From assembly GCA_002684495.1 (NCBI GenBank), contig NYVG01000002.1:273157-322148 (forward strand): a stretch of DNA of 48,992 bases, given 5' to 3'. Within the stretch, counting starts at the first letter, position 1. Each line of letters opens with the position of its first letter. Positions 42,420 through 48,992 of the stretch are shown here, piece after piece. The position numbers and the translations under genes are program-made. Below the pieces are notes generated by a model. The model saw only the letters and a list, made by a program, of their open reading frames with translations. It ran no database searches and was not told the DNA's origin. The DNA comes from Gammaproteobacteria bacterium (GTDB lineage Bacteria; Pseudomonadota; Gammaproteobacteria; Pseudomonadales; Azotimanducaceae).

Positions 42420-43280
42420 TTACAGAGGTTGAACTTGCTTCTGTAACAAACTCACTAAATCCTCATCCGACATGGCTACGGCTTTGCGCGCTTGCAGATC
42501 CATGCGCACCGCCACCGCTTGGGCCGATGCATAACACTGATGGGTGCGCGTATCAAAAAGCAAGTGTCCAAAGCGCTGAATTTTTCCTTGCGCACCTAAC
42601 AATCCCGATACCACGACCAAGGCCTGATGTTCGCGCAATGGTTGATGATAATGGCGCCGAAATTCCACGACCGCGCCGCCCTCGGCATCAGTAACGCGCT
42701 CATCGCCGGCTAAATGCGACCACAGGTTAGGCATGGAATCTGATGTCCGAGCCATATAGTTGTATGGCAATAAACAGCCGCTATTGGTGCATTCATTACG
42801 CTGAATCACACCGCGGCCGGTTACGGCAAAACCCTTCTCTAGCGCAGCAGTCAAATTCAACACGTGATACGGCGAATCTGAGTCAATACCCCGAGGCAGG
42901 CTGTGAGTAATTTCGTCCTGACTGACCGTTGACTTGCGATGATCAAGTCCACTAATCGCGACCAGGGAACTGCAGAGCGGTTCGCCACTGACGCTATGGC
43001 GTAGTTGCGCCAGCACATTAAATTCTGCGGATACGTCACTCGAGAGTAAACTCACGAACCCAGAAATGGGCGTGGCTATCCGCGACTCTTGCTGAAAACG
43101 CAGATGTTGACAGGTAATTCGAGCGGGTAAGTCATCCACTTCCGATTCGGTAATTGCGTTGAGCTCTAACAAACCCCCGACCAGAGTTTGCCAAAGCTTT
43201 TCCTCGCAAAACCGCACGTTGAGGTGATCATTTTCGTCACACTCCCACCGATTAACGCTGCCTCGATAACTCAGCTGCAC
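42420..43280 (-). CDS. Thioesterase-like protein with two hotdog domains
   Basis: A 286-residue protein whose N-terminal WECDENDHLNVRF resembles the acyl-CoA thioesterase motif (DENGHMNVRY) of 4-hydroxybenzoyl-CoA-type hotdog enzymes. A second related half follows (YNYMARTSDSMPNLWSHLAG, VVEFRRHYHQPLREHQALVV). The start is GTG 43280 with GGAGAG six bases upstream. It lies 3 bp after the enoyl-CoA hydratase gene and before the ligase gene, so it likely hydrolyses an intermediate of the same pathway or recycles CoA. Motif match is only partial. Confidence 0.75.
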   Translation of the reverse strand: MQLSYRGSVNRWECDENDHLNVRFCEEKLWQTLVGGLLELNAITESEVDDLPARITCQHLRFQQESRIATPISGFVSLLSSDVSAEFNVLAQLRHSVSGEPLCSSLVAISGLDHRKSTVSQDEITHSLPRGIDSDSPYHVLNLTAALEKGFAVTGRGVIQRNECTNSGCLLPYNYMARTSDSMPNLWSHLAGDERVTDAEGGAVVEFRRHYHQPLREHQALVVVSGLLGAQGKIQRFGHLLFDTRTHQCYASAQAVAVRMDLQARKAVAMSDEDLVSLLQKQVQPL

Positions 43281-43283
43281 AGG

Positions 43284-44081
43284 CTACTCTCCGCTGAATA
43301 CAGGTGTCTCTTTGGCAACAAAGGCTTGCGCGGCTAGCTTGTGATCCTGAGTGGTGAAGCACCGCGCCATATGCGCAGCTTCTCTATCCAACACTTCACC
43401 CAAGGTGCTGGTCGCTGCGCTATTGAGGTTTTTCTTCATATAACCGATCGCCACAGTCGCACTCTGGCTTAACTCTGCTGCACACGCCTGCACAGCCGCT
43501 GCGTAGTCATCACTAGCAACAACCCGGTTTACCAAACCAAGATCAAGCGCCTCGGCACCTGTTAAAAGGGGTGCTGTGAACAATAATTCCCGGGCCTTGC
43601 TCTGACCGACCAACAACGGCAGAAAGTAAGACATACCGTAGTCACCAGAGAGGCCGACCTTGGCAAAAGCTGTGGTCATCTTGGCGCTGTCTACAGCAAT
43701 TCGCAGGTCACAGGCCAACGCCAATGACAGTCCGGCGCCGGCAGCAGCACCCGGGATCGCCGCTAGAGTTGGCTTCGGCAATTCATGCAGTATCCGCGCT
43801 ACCTCAAACCCGGGCCGTAGCGCCAAGGCGCGCTGCTCTAACGTTGGCGGCGCACCATCGCCGCTACCGCTAGCTGCAAATCCCTTTACGTCGCCGCCGG
43901 CGCAGAAAGCCCCACCCGCTCCGGTCAACACAATACAGCGCACACTGTTATCCGCGCCTAACCGAGGCAGGGCTTCAAGCAGCGCAGCAATCATATCGCC
44001 GCTCATGGCATTACGCGCTTCGGGTCGGTTCATGGTTAAGGTTGCAATACCGTTGTCGACAGTCTCAAGTAATACAGTCAT
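43284..44081 (-). CDS. Enoyl-CoA hydratase/isomerase family protein
   Basis: A 265-residue crotonase with oxyanion-hole motif AIPGAAAGAGLSLALACDLRIA and FAKVGLSGDYGMSYFLP. The first catalytic glutamate of classical hydratases is replaced by Ser (GLSLA), and the second acidic position carries Asp (SGDYG). Such members can be isomerases or hydratases of branched or aromatic enoyl-CoAs. GGAG precedes the ATG. It leads a same-strand run with the thioesterase, ligase, TVP38 and flavoprotein genes. Confidence 0.9.
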   Translation of the reverse strand: MTVLLETVDNGIATLTMNRPEARNAMSGDMIAALLEALPRLGADNSVRCIVLTGAGGAFCAGGDVKGFAASGSGDGAPPTLEQRALALRPGFEVARILHELPKPTLAAIPGAAAGAGLSLALACDLRIAVDSAKMTTAFAKVGLSGDYGMSYFLPLLVGQSKARELLFTAPLLTGAEALDLGLVNRVVASDDYAAAVQACAAELSQSATVAIGYMKKNLNSAATSTLGEVLDREAAHMARCFTTQDHKLAAQAFVAKETPVFSGE

Positions 44082-44106
44082 GGTTCACTCCGTTATATTC
44101 ATAAAT

Positions 44107-45414
44107 CTACTCAGGGGCTGCATTTTTTCGCGAGAGCAAATAAACCAGCAGCCCCACTGCAATAAGCGCCACAGCGGCCACTCCCTCGTACGGACGCTGT
44201 AGGAGCAAGTGTACTAGGGTCCAAAGCGACAAAGCACCAAATACCAACAATGGCAGTGGGTACAAGGGTACCCGGAAGGGTCGTTTAAGCTCAGGTTCAC
44301 GTACCCGTAACACCCAAACACCAAGCACCGTCAAAAACGAGTTGAAGGTTAGAATGGCACCAGAAAAAATAATGATCGAATCGAAGGTGGAGGTGACGAT
44401 CAAAACCAAGGTCAGCGCTATCTGCAAACTCACGGCATTAGCAGGGACGGTATGGCGATTTTCTTTACCCAGCCAGCTAAACGCGGGGAAATCACGACCA
44501 ATGACATACAGCGCTCGTGGCCCAGCCAACAGCATTGCACTTATCGTGGACACTAAAAGCAGCGCCAATATCGCACCTATTATCTTCGCCGCATCGACCC
44601 CAAAGGCGTGCTCTGCAACAACAAAGCCAATTTCTACCCGACCCGCCATGGCATCCATTGGTGCGGCAGACATAAACATAACGTGCAGCAACAGATAGAG
44701 TATTGTCACTATCGCTGTCGCAGTGATCAACGCTTTAGGCAATTGCTTAGCCGGATCGATAAATTCTCCTCCGATGTATGTGGCAGCGTTCCACCCCGTA
44801 TAGGCGTAATTAACAAATATCAGCGCGATGGCAAAACCGCCAGTACCAATCAGCGAGATATCGGCGACTACGGGTGCCCAACGAACCGGCTGCCAATTTG
44901 GAATTGCTATCCATACGGCTATCACCAGCGCCAAAATAGCGACCACCTTTATGGCGGTAATGCTTTGTTGAAAGGCCGCACTGCTGCGGCGACTGCCAAG
45001 ATGAATCGCTCCGGTCAGTAGCACCAATACCGCAGCAAATGCCGTTTCAGAAATTCCCGGCCAGACCGCCTGAGCATATTTCGCCGCGGCGATCGCTACC
45101 GCTGCAGTAGGTGCCGAAAACCCAACAGTGATAGATACCCAGCCAGAAACAAAACCGGCCGCCGGGTGGTAGATGCGACCAACAAAGTTATACTCCCCAC
45201 CGGACCGAGGCAGCGCTGCACCCAGCTCCGCGTAACAAAGCGCTCCACACAAAGCAATCACGCCGCCTAACACCCACAGCAGCAGAATCACGGGAGCGGA
45301 ACGAATATCAAGCAACTGATAGCCCAAGCTGGTAAAAACGCCGGTGCCAATAATGTTGGCCACCACCAACGTTAAAGCTGTACGGCCAGAAAATGTTTGA
45401 GCTGAGTTAGTCAA
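44107..45414 (-). CDS. APC-family amino acid/polyamine permease
   Basis: A 435-residue transporter with about twelve hydrophobic helices, starting TLVVANIIGTGVFTSLGY, the substrate-site motif of the APC superfamily, and followed by CYAELGAALPRSGGEYNFVGRIY. This resembles LAT/YjeH/SteT-like exchangers. The start is a TTG at 45414 with AAGGA six bases upstream; no in-frame ATG is suitable. Substrate unknown. It lies 25 bp ahead of the enoyl-CoA hydratase gene and could be co-transcribed. Confidence 0.9.
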   Translation of the reverse strand: MTNSAQTFSGRTALTLVVANIIGTGVFTSLGYQLLDIRSAPVILLLWVLGGVIALCGALCYAELGAALPRSGGEYNFVGRIYHPAAGFVSGWVSITVGFSAPTAAVAIAAAKYAQAVWPGISETAFAAVLVLLTGAIHLGSRRSSAAFQQSITAIKVVAILALVIAVWIAIPNWQPVRWAPVVADISLIGTGGFAIALIFVNYAYTGWNAATYIGGEFIDPAKQLPKALITATAIVTILYLLLHVMFMSAAPMDAMAGRVEIGFVVAEHAFGVDAAKIIGAILALLLVSTISAMLLAGPRALYVIGRDFPAFSWLGKENRHTVPANAVSLQIALTLVLIVTSTFDSIIIFSGAILTFNSFLTVLGVWVLRVREPELKRPFRVPLYPLPLLVFGALSLWTLVHLLLQRPYEGVAAVALIAVGLLVYLLSRKNAAPE

Positions 45415-45496
45415 GGACCATCCTTTTTCTATCTTTGAAGAGCGTCAAACTACTCTCGCTCAGTGCAACTGAATTCTCATTACGAGTACATATATT

Positions 45497-45979
45497 ATGA
45501 ACGATAAAGCCGAAATAACCTTCAGGCCTGCCGCACCCGAGGACGCATCATCGCTGGCGCACATGTTGCCCCAACTGGCCGACTTTGACATCCCCAGCAA
45601 TCGTCAACCTGAGCAATTGTGGAGCGGTGATCTTAATTTACTGAACGCGATTCTCGCAGGCGAAAAGCCCAACGCATTCATTGAAGTGGCTGTTAACGCC
45701 AGACAACCACGGGAGCCTTTGGGCTTAGCAATGATTACCCTCGGCGAAGAACTGTTTAATCATGAACCCAGCGCACACCTCGAAGCACTGGTAGTCAATG
45801 CGCAAGCACGCGGCCTCGGCATCGGCCGCAAATTACTCGCCCATGCCGAGCAATGCGTGCGCGCTCGCGGCGCACGCACTTTGACCCTGCACGTATTCAG
45901 TAACAATCACCGGGCACGCAGCCTCTATGATGCCTTCGATTTTGACAGCGAGTTAATTCGGGCTGTTAAGTGGCTCTGA
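45497..45979 (+). CDS. GNAT-family N-acetyltransferase
   Basis: A 160-residue acetyltransferase with the acetyl-CoA binding motif ARGLGIGRKLLAHAEQ and the following VNAQ/LEALV strand, then FSNNHRARSLYDAFDF. It could modify a small amine or protein N-terminus. No ribosome site is evident before the ATG. It ends 2 bp from the stop of the convergent serine hydrolase gene. Confidence 0.88.
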   Translation: MNDKAEITFRPAAPEDASSLAHMLPQLADFDIPSNRQPEQLWSGDLNLLNAILAGEKPNAFIEVAVNARQPREPLGLAMITLGEELFNHEPSAHLEALVVNAQARGLGIGRKLLAHAEQCVRARGARTLTLHVFSNNHRARSLYDAFDFDSELIRAVKWL

Positions 45980-45981
45980 GA

Positions 45982-47259
45982 CTATTGGTAGCTGTCTATT
46001 AGTGCCTGATAGGTCGCTACCTTTAGATCCGACCGTAACGGCCAAGGCGAGCCCATCAATTGGATCATCGAAACCACCACGATTTCTTCTACCGGATCAA
46101 TCCAGAATACGGTACCCGCTGCACCACCCCAATTGAACTCCCCAACGCTTCCGATCACGCCACCAGCAGCAGGATCTACCACTAAGCCGAAGCCTAGGCC
46201 AAAGCCAAACCCGCGTAGCGCCTCATCTAATCCAGGTGTCTCGCCATTACCGCCAGCAGATATGCTCGCATTAAGATGATTGGTGCTCATATAGTCGACG
46301 GTTTTTGCACCCAAGATACGCACACCGCCTAGCTCGCCACCATTACGCATGGCTTCAGCAAAGCGCATGTAATCCATTGCAGTGGAAACCAAGCCGCCGC
46401 CGCCAGAAAACAACGACACATCGAAATAATCACGCATGGCATCAGAGTTGTCGTTGGGAATAGTGAACATTTTCCCAGTCCGAGGATTCATAGCGTGATT
46501 TGGCAAAAATCGCTCTGCTTTCGCCTCTGGAACCGCGAAAAACGTATCGCGCATACCCAACGGCGCAAAAATATGCTCCGCAAGGTACTCATCAAAGCGC
46601 TGACCGCTTAGCCGCTGCACAACCAAACCGGTTACATCTACGGCGATAGAATAGTGCCACTGAGCACCCGGTTGAAATTTAAGCGGCAACTCGGCCAACT
46701 TGGCCGCAAAGTCATCAAGATCTTTCGCAGCCCAGAGCTTGGCGTCAACGTAGAGCTTGTCTATCGGATCGTTGATCGGGTTAAAGCCGTACGACATACC
46801 CGTAGTATGGGTAAGCAGTTGCTGCATAGTCATAGGGCGCTCGACTGGCACCAGCTCGCCGTCCTCATTAAGCACCTGAACGTCTTTAAGTTCCGGAACA
46901 AATTTGTGCACAGGATCACTCAGGTGAAATTTACCTTGCTCATAAAGCTGCATCAGCGCGGTAGCGGTTATGGGCTTGGTCATCGAGTAGATACGGAACA
47001 GGTCGTCTTTTTGCAACGGCCTAGGGTCATCTATGCCTTTGTTCCCGGTCGCCTGGAAATGTACAACCTTGCCGTTACGCGCAACTATGTTGACGATCCC
47101 CGCCACTCTGCCCTCGTCAACATAGCGCTGACTCATTTCACTCATTCGCTGCAGTCGCTCGCTCGACATCCCGACCCGCTCAGGCTTGGTATTCGATAAC
47201 GACTTCGCCTGGGCACCAGCGGTGACCATAATTAACGCAACAATTACAAAACTGCGCAT
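45982..47259 (-). CDS. Exported serine hydrolase, beta-lactamase class C fold
   Basis: A protein of about 425 residues with an N-terminal signal peptide (RSFVIVALIMVTAGAQA) and the serine-hydrolase nucleophile motif SMTK, followed by YSI at the position of the tyrosine motif and AGTVFWIDP near the third motif. The family covers class C beta-lactamases, esterases such as EstB and D-aminopeptidases. A start at 47259 gives GGGGATGG at good spacing; the ATG two codons earlier abuts the G-run. Resistance function is not implied. No regulator is adjacent. Confidence 0.87.
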   Translation of the reverse strand: MRSFVIVALIMVTAGAQAKSLSNTKPERVGMSSERLQRMSEMSQRYVDEGRVAGIVNIVARNGKVVHFQATGNKGIDDPRPLQKDDLFRIYSMTKPITATALMQLYEQGKFHLSDPVHKFVPELKDVQVLNEDGELVPVERPMTMQQLLTHTTGMSYGFNPINDPIDKLYVDAKLWAAKDLDDFAAKLAELPLKFQPGAQWHYSIAVDVTGLVVQRLSGQRFDEYLAEHIFAPLGMRDTFFAVPEAKAERFLPNHAMNPRTGKMFTIPNDNSDAMRDYFDVSLFSGGGGLVSTAMDYMRFAEAMRNGGELGGVRILGAKTVDYMSTNHLNASISAGGNGETPGLDEALRGFGFGLGFGLVVDPAAGGVIGSVGEFNWGGAAGTVFWIDPVEEIVVVSMIQLMGSPWPLRSDLKVATYQALIDSYQ

Positions 47260-47289
47260 ATCCATCCCCCAAAAATTTTCGTTTTTTGT

Positions 47290-48087
47290 CTAATCTTTTC
47301 GATAATCGCCAGAGCGTTTGTCGAAAAATGCTGCAATAGCTTCGTGGTGATCCGGCTCGGCATGACATACCGCCTGAAAAGCCGCTGACTTGTCGAGCAT
47401 TTCGTCTAGGCTATTGCGCTCACTGCCCCGTAACAGCTGCTTAGTCAACCGCACAGCGTGGGGCGGATTCGCAGCGATGCGTGCGGCAATAGCTTGAGCC
47501 GTAGTGACTAACTCCTCAGCTTCGACAACTTTGGATACCAGACCAATACGCAGGGCCTCATCGGCTTTAACCGGATCACCGGTAAGCGCCATCAGACTCG
47601 CATTAGAAAAGCCCACCACACGAGGCAAAAACCATGCACCGCCGTCACCTGGAATAAGCCCAAGTTGCACAAAGCTCTCTGCGAACATGGCCTTAGTGCT
47701 AGCCACGCGGATATCGCACATGGTAGCTAGGTCACATCCAGCACCAACTGCGGGGCCATTAACCGCAGCAATAATCGGCACATTTAAACTTTGGATCGCC
47801 CGTGGAATCCGCTGAATACCCATGCGGTAGGCACTGGCTTGGTCAAAGGGGTCGCCACTGAACATACCCGCGCGATCGCGCATATCTTTGACATTACCAC
47901 CGGCACAGAAAGCCGAACCCTCACCCGTTAACACCACCGCACGAATCGACATGTCATCGTTTATTTCCGCACAGGTTTGGACGAAATCATCAAATTGCTC
48001 AGCACCGGTCAACGCATTTCGGGTATCCGGACTCGACATCGTAAGGGTGAGTACGTGGTCACTGAATTCTCTGCGCAAAAACGCCAT
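47290..48087 (-). CDS. Enoyl-CoA hydratase/crotonase family protein
   Basis: A 265-residue crotonase with AAVNGPAVGAGCDLATMCDIRVAS and SFVQLGLIPGDGGAWFLPRVVG. The first acid position carries Asp; the classical second glutamate is not in its usual place, with Asp in GDGG instead. Only about a quarter to a third of positions appear shared with the crotonase at 43284-44081, so they are paralogues with different substrates. AGGAGG lies six bases before the ATG. It lies 15 bp after the amidohydrolase gene on the same strand. Confidence 0.9.
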   Translation of the reverse strand: MAFLRREFSDHVLTLTMSSPDTRNALTGAEQFDDFVQTCAEINDDMSIRAVVLTGEGSAFCAGGNVKDMRDRAGMFSGDPFDQASAYRMGIQRIPRAIQSLNVPIIAAVNGPAVGAGCDLATMCDIRVASTKAMFAESFVQLGLIPGDGGAWFLPRVVGFSNASLMALTGDPVKADEALRIGLVSKVVEAEELVTTAQAIAARIAANPPHAVRLTKQLLRGSERNSLDEMLDKSAAFQAVCHAEPDHHEAIAAFFDKRSGDYRKD

Positions 48088-48101
48088 GGCAATCCTCCTA
48101 G

Positions 48102-48992
48102 CTATGTATTTTGAAAACTGTCGCGCCGATAACGCAACATCTGACCGGTGCCGACCCTAGTATGCTCACCATTCCGGTAGGCCACCGCACCGTTAACTAC
48201 CACCACTTCAATGCCCACAGGCTCAACCTTAGGTTCATCATAGGTGGCACGATCAATGACTACTTCAGGCCGAAACAGCATCAGATCCGCCCAAAAGCCC
48301 GGCTTCAAGGTCCCGCGTTCGTGCAACCCAAAGGTTTGTGCCGATAGCGAAGTCATGCGCCGCACTGCTTCGGCCAGTGGCAGCAAGCTCCGGTCGCGCA
48401 CATAGTGCCCTAAAACACGGGGAAAAGTGCCGAATAACCGCGGATGCGGGCGCCCTCTCAAATCAGGAATACCGTCGCTGCCAACCATCATGTCGGCATG
48501 CCGCAGATTGGTTTCAACATCCGCTTCGTCAATGATGAAGTGGATGCATAACGTACGGTCACCCTTGGGGGCAGTCAGTATGCGCCGAGTCAACTCTTCC
48601 AAGGACGTATTTTCTGCTTCCGCAATATCGACCAACATGCGGCCTTCGTATTCACGAAATGCAGGACAACTGGCTATCCGTACCACCGATGCCAATTGAA
48701 TATCAATGTTTTGTAAGTTGAAATACTCGATCATCCGACCACTGCCCGCGGTGTAGGGATAAACATCCAAGGTCACCCTCTGACCTTCGGCAATCGCCTC
48801 GTCAACCCGGGCCAGTGAGACCTTGACCTTACCCCAATTGGCCTTGCCAGCGGATTTATGGTGAGAAATATGCAGATGCACGCCGCTGTCTTTACCGATC
48901 GTTAGGCTTTCCTCGATCGCCTCGAGCAAACGATCGCCCTCGTTACGCATGTGGGTGGTATACAGCGCATCATAAGGCGCGGCCATTTTCGC
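48102..48992 (-). CDS. D-aminoacylase-type amidohydrolase (5' end beyond window)
   Basis: The last 297 residues of an amidohydrolase whose frame stays open to the right edge. It shows HLHISHHKSAG with metal-binding histidines, TLDVYPYTAGSG, MVGSDGIPDLRGRPHPRLFGTFPRVL and the closing LKPGFWADLMLFRPE. This order matches N-acyl-D-amino-acid deacylases, usually about 480-530 residues, so roughly 200 residues are missing. Such enzymes release the acyl group from N-acyl-D-amino acids or related dihydropyrimidine-like compounds. It is 14 bp upstream of the crotonase gene and probably in one operon. Confidence 0.88.
   Translation of the reverse strand, partial: AKMAAPYDALYTTHMRNEGDRLLEAIEESLTIGKDSGVHLHISHHKSAGKANWGKVKVSLARVDEAIAEGQRVTLDVYPYTAGSGRMIEYFNLQNIDIQLASVVRIASCPAFREYEGRMLVDIAEAENTSLEELTRRILTAPKGDRTLCIHFIIDEADVETNLRHADMMVGSDGIPDLRGRPHPRLFGTFPRVLGHYVRDRSLLPLAEAVRRMTSLSAQTFGLHERGTLKPGFWADLMLFRPEVVIDRATYDEPKVEPVGIEVVVVNGAVAYRNGEHTRVGTGQMLRYRRDSFQNT

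Noticed and set aside
46654-47199. 181-residue plus-strand frame inside the serine hydrolase gene
   Set aside because: Antisense of the region that encodes the SMTK motif; basic, motif-free sequence.
45982-47259. Calling the serine hydrolase an antibiotic-resistance beta-lactamase
   Set aside because: The tyrosine motif is YSI, no AmpR-type regulator is present, and the family is mostly esterases and peptidases.
1-48992. tRNA genes, CRISPR arrays, prophage or insertion sequences
   Set aside because: No cloverleaf-like segment, spaced repeat array, integrase, transposase or terminal inverted repeat was recognised on either strand; the short tandem array at 28007-28055 lacks spacers.

Overview
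The window looks like a dense chromosomal segment of an aerobic, probably marine, gammaproteobacterium. The pointers are a COQ7-type ubiquinone hydroxylase, a homodimeric AceE-type E1, a ZntR/SO_0444 zinc-export pair, a marine-type photolyase/cryptochrome and many acyl-CoA genes. About 50 protein genes are supported. I see no tRNA, rRNA, CRISPR array, prophage or insertion sequence. No gene-free stretch exceeds 300 bases; the longest is 27993-28277 and it holds a heptanucleotide repeat. The rightmost gene is cut by the window edge, and the first 100 bases may hold the tail of another gene.

Region 1 (1-8800): photolyase-like gene and coq7, a two-subunit molybdenum hydroxylase (IorA/IorB type, Tat-exported), a glyoxalase-fold gene interrupted by one in-frame TAG, a secreted DUF3604 protein, and a zinc-type MerR regulator with an SO_0444 permease. 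A MerR-type operator lies directly against the regulator's start codon.

Region 2 (8800-13100): a minus-strand group of a lipoprotein with two cadherin-like repeats and a cupredoxin-like domain, a CIA30 protein, a cytoplasmic molybdopterin oxidoreductase and a 57-residue protein overlapping it by 4 bp. This is the least familiar gene set in the window and the best candidate for an undescribed system.

Region 3 (13100-19500): a membrane/deazaflavin-reductase fusion with a strong internal start site, a D-2-hydroxyacid dehydrogenase divergent from methylmalonate-semialdehyde dehydrogenase (mmsA), an SDR, a small membrane protein, a ferredoxin, coaE and a PHP-domain protein.

Region 4 (19500-28300): a minus-strand acyl-CoA cluster: aldehyde dehydrogenase (own terminator), CoA-transferase, HIT protein, AceE-type E1 without E2, SDR, a thiolase-fold protein lacking the nucleophilic cysteine, and its DUF35 partner. 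The last pair resembles the Ltp2/DUF35 retro-aldolases of side-chain catabolism.

Region 5 (28300-37550): a BaiN-type flavoprotein with an RNase AM-type PHP protein, a trifunctional-type beta-oxidation protein, a VOC protein, HupE, an acyl-CoA-dehydrogenase-fold flavoprotein, an SDR without YxxxK, a nitroreductase and a thiolase.

Region 6 (37500-48992): a minus-strand run of a membrane-anchored protein, a cytochrome c'-like lipoprotein, a MerA-like flavoprotein, a TVP38 protein, an acyl-CoA synthetase, a double-hotdog thioesterase and an enoyl-CoA hydratase. An amino-acid permease, a GNAT, a serine hydrolase, a second crotonase and a partial D-aminoacylase-type amidohydrolase follow.

Taken together, the genes give a broad capacity to activate acids as CoA esters and shorten them by beta-oxidation or retro-aldol cleavage, with aldehyde and semialdehyde dehydrogenases at the exits. 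The only transcription factor recognised is the zinc regulator.
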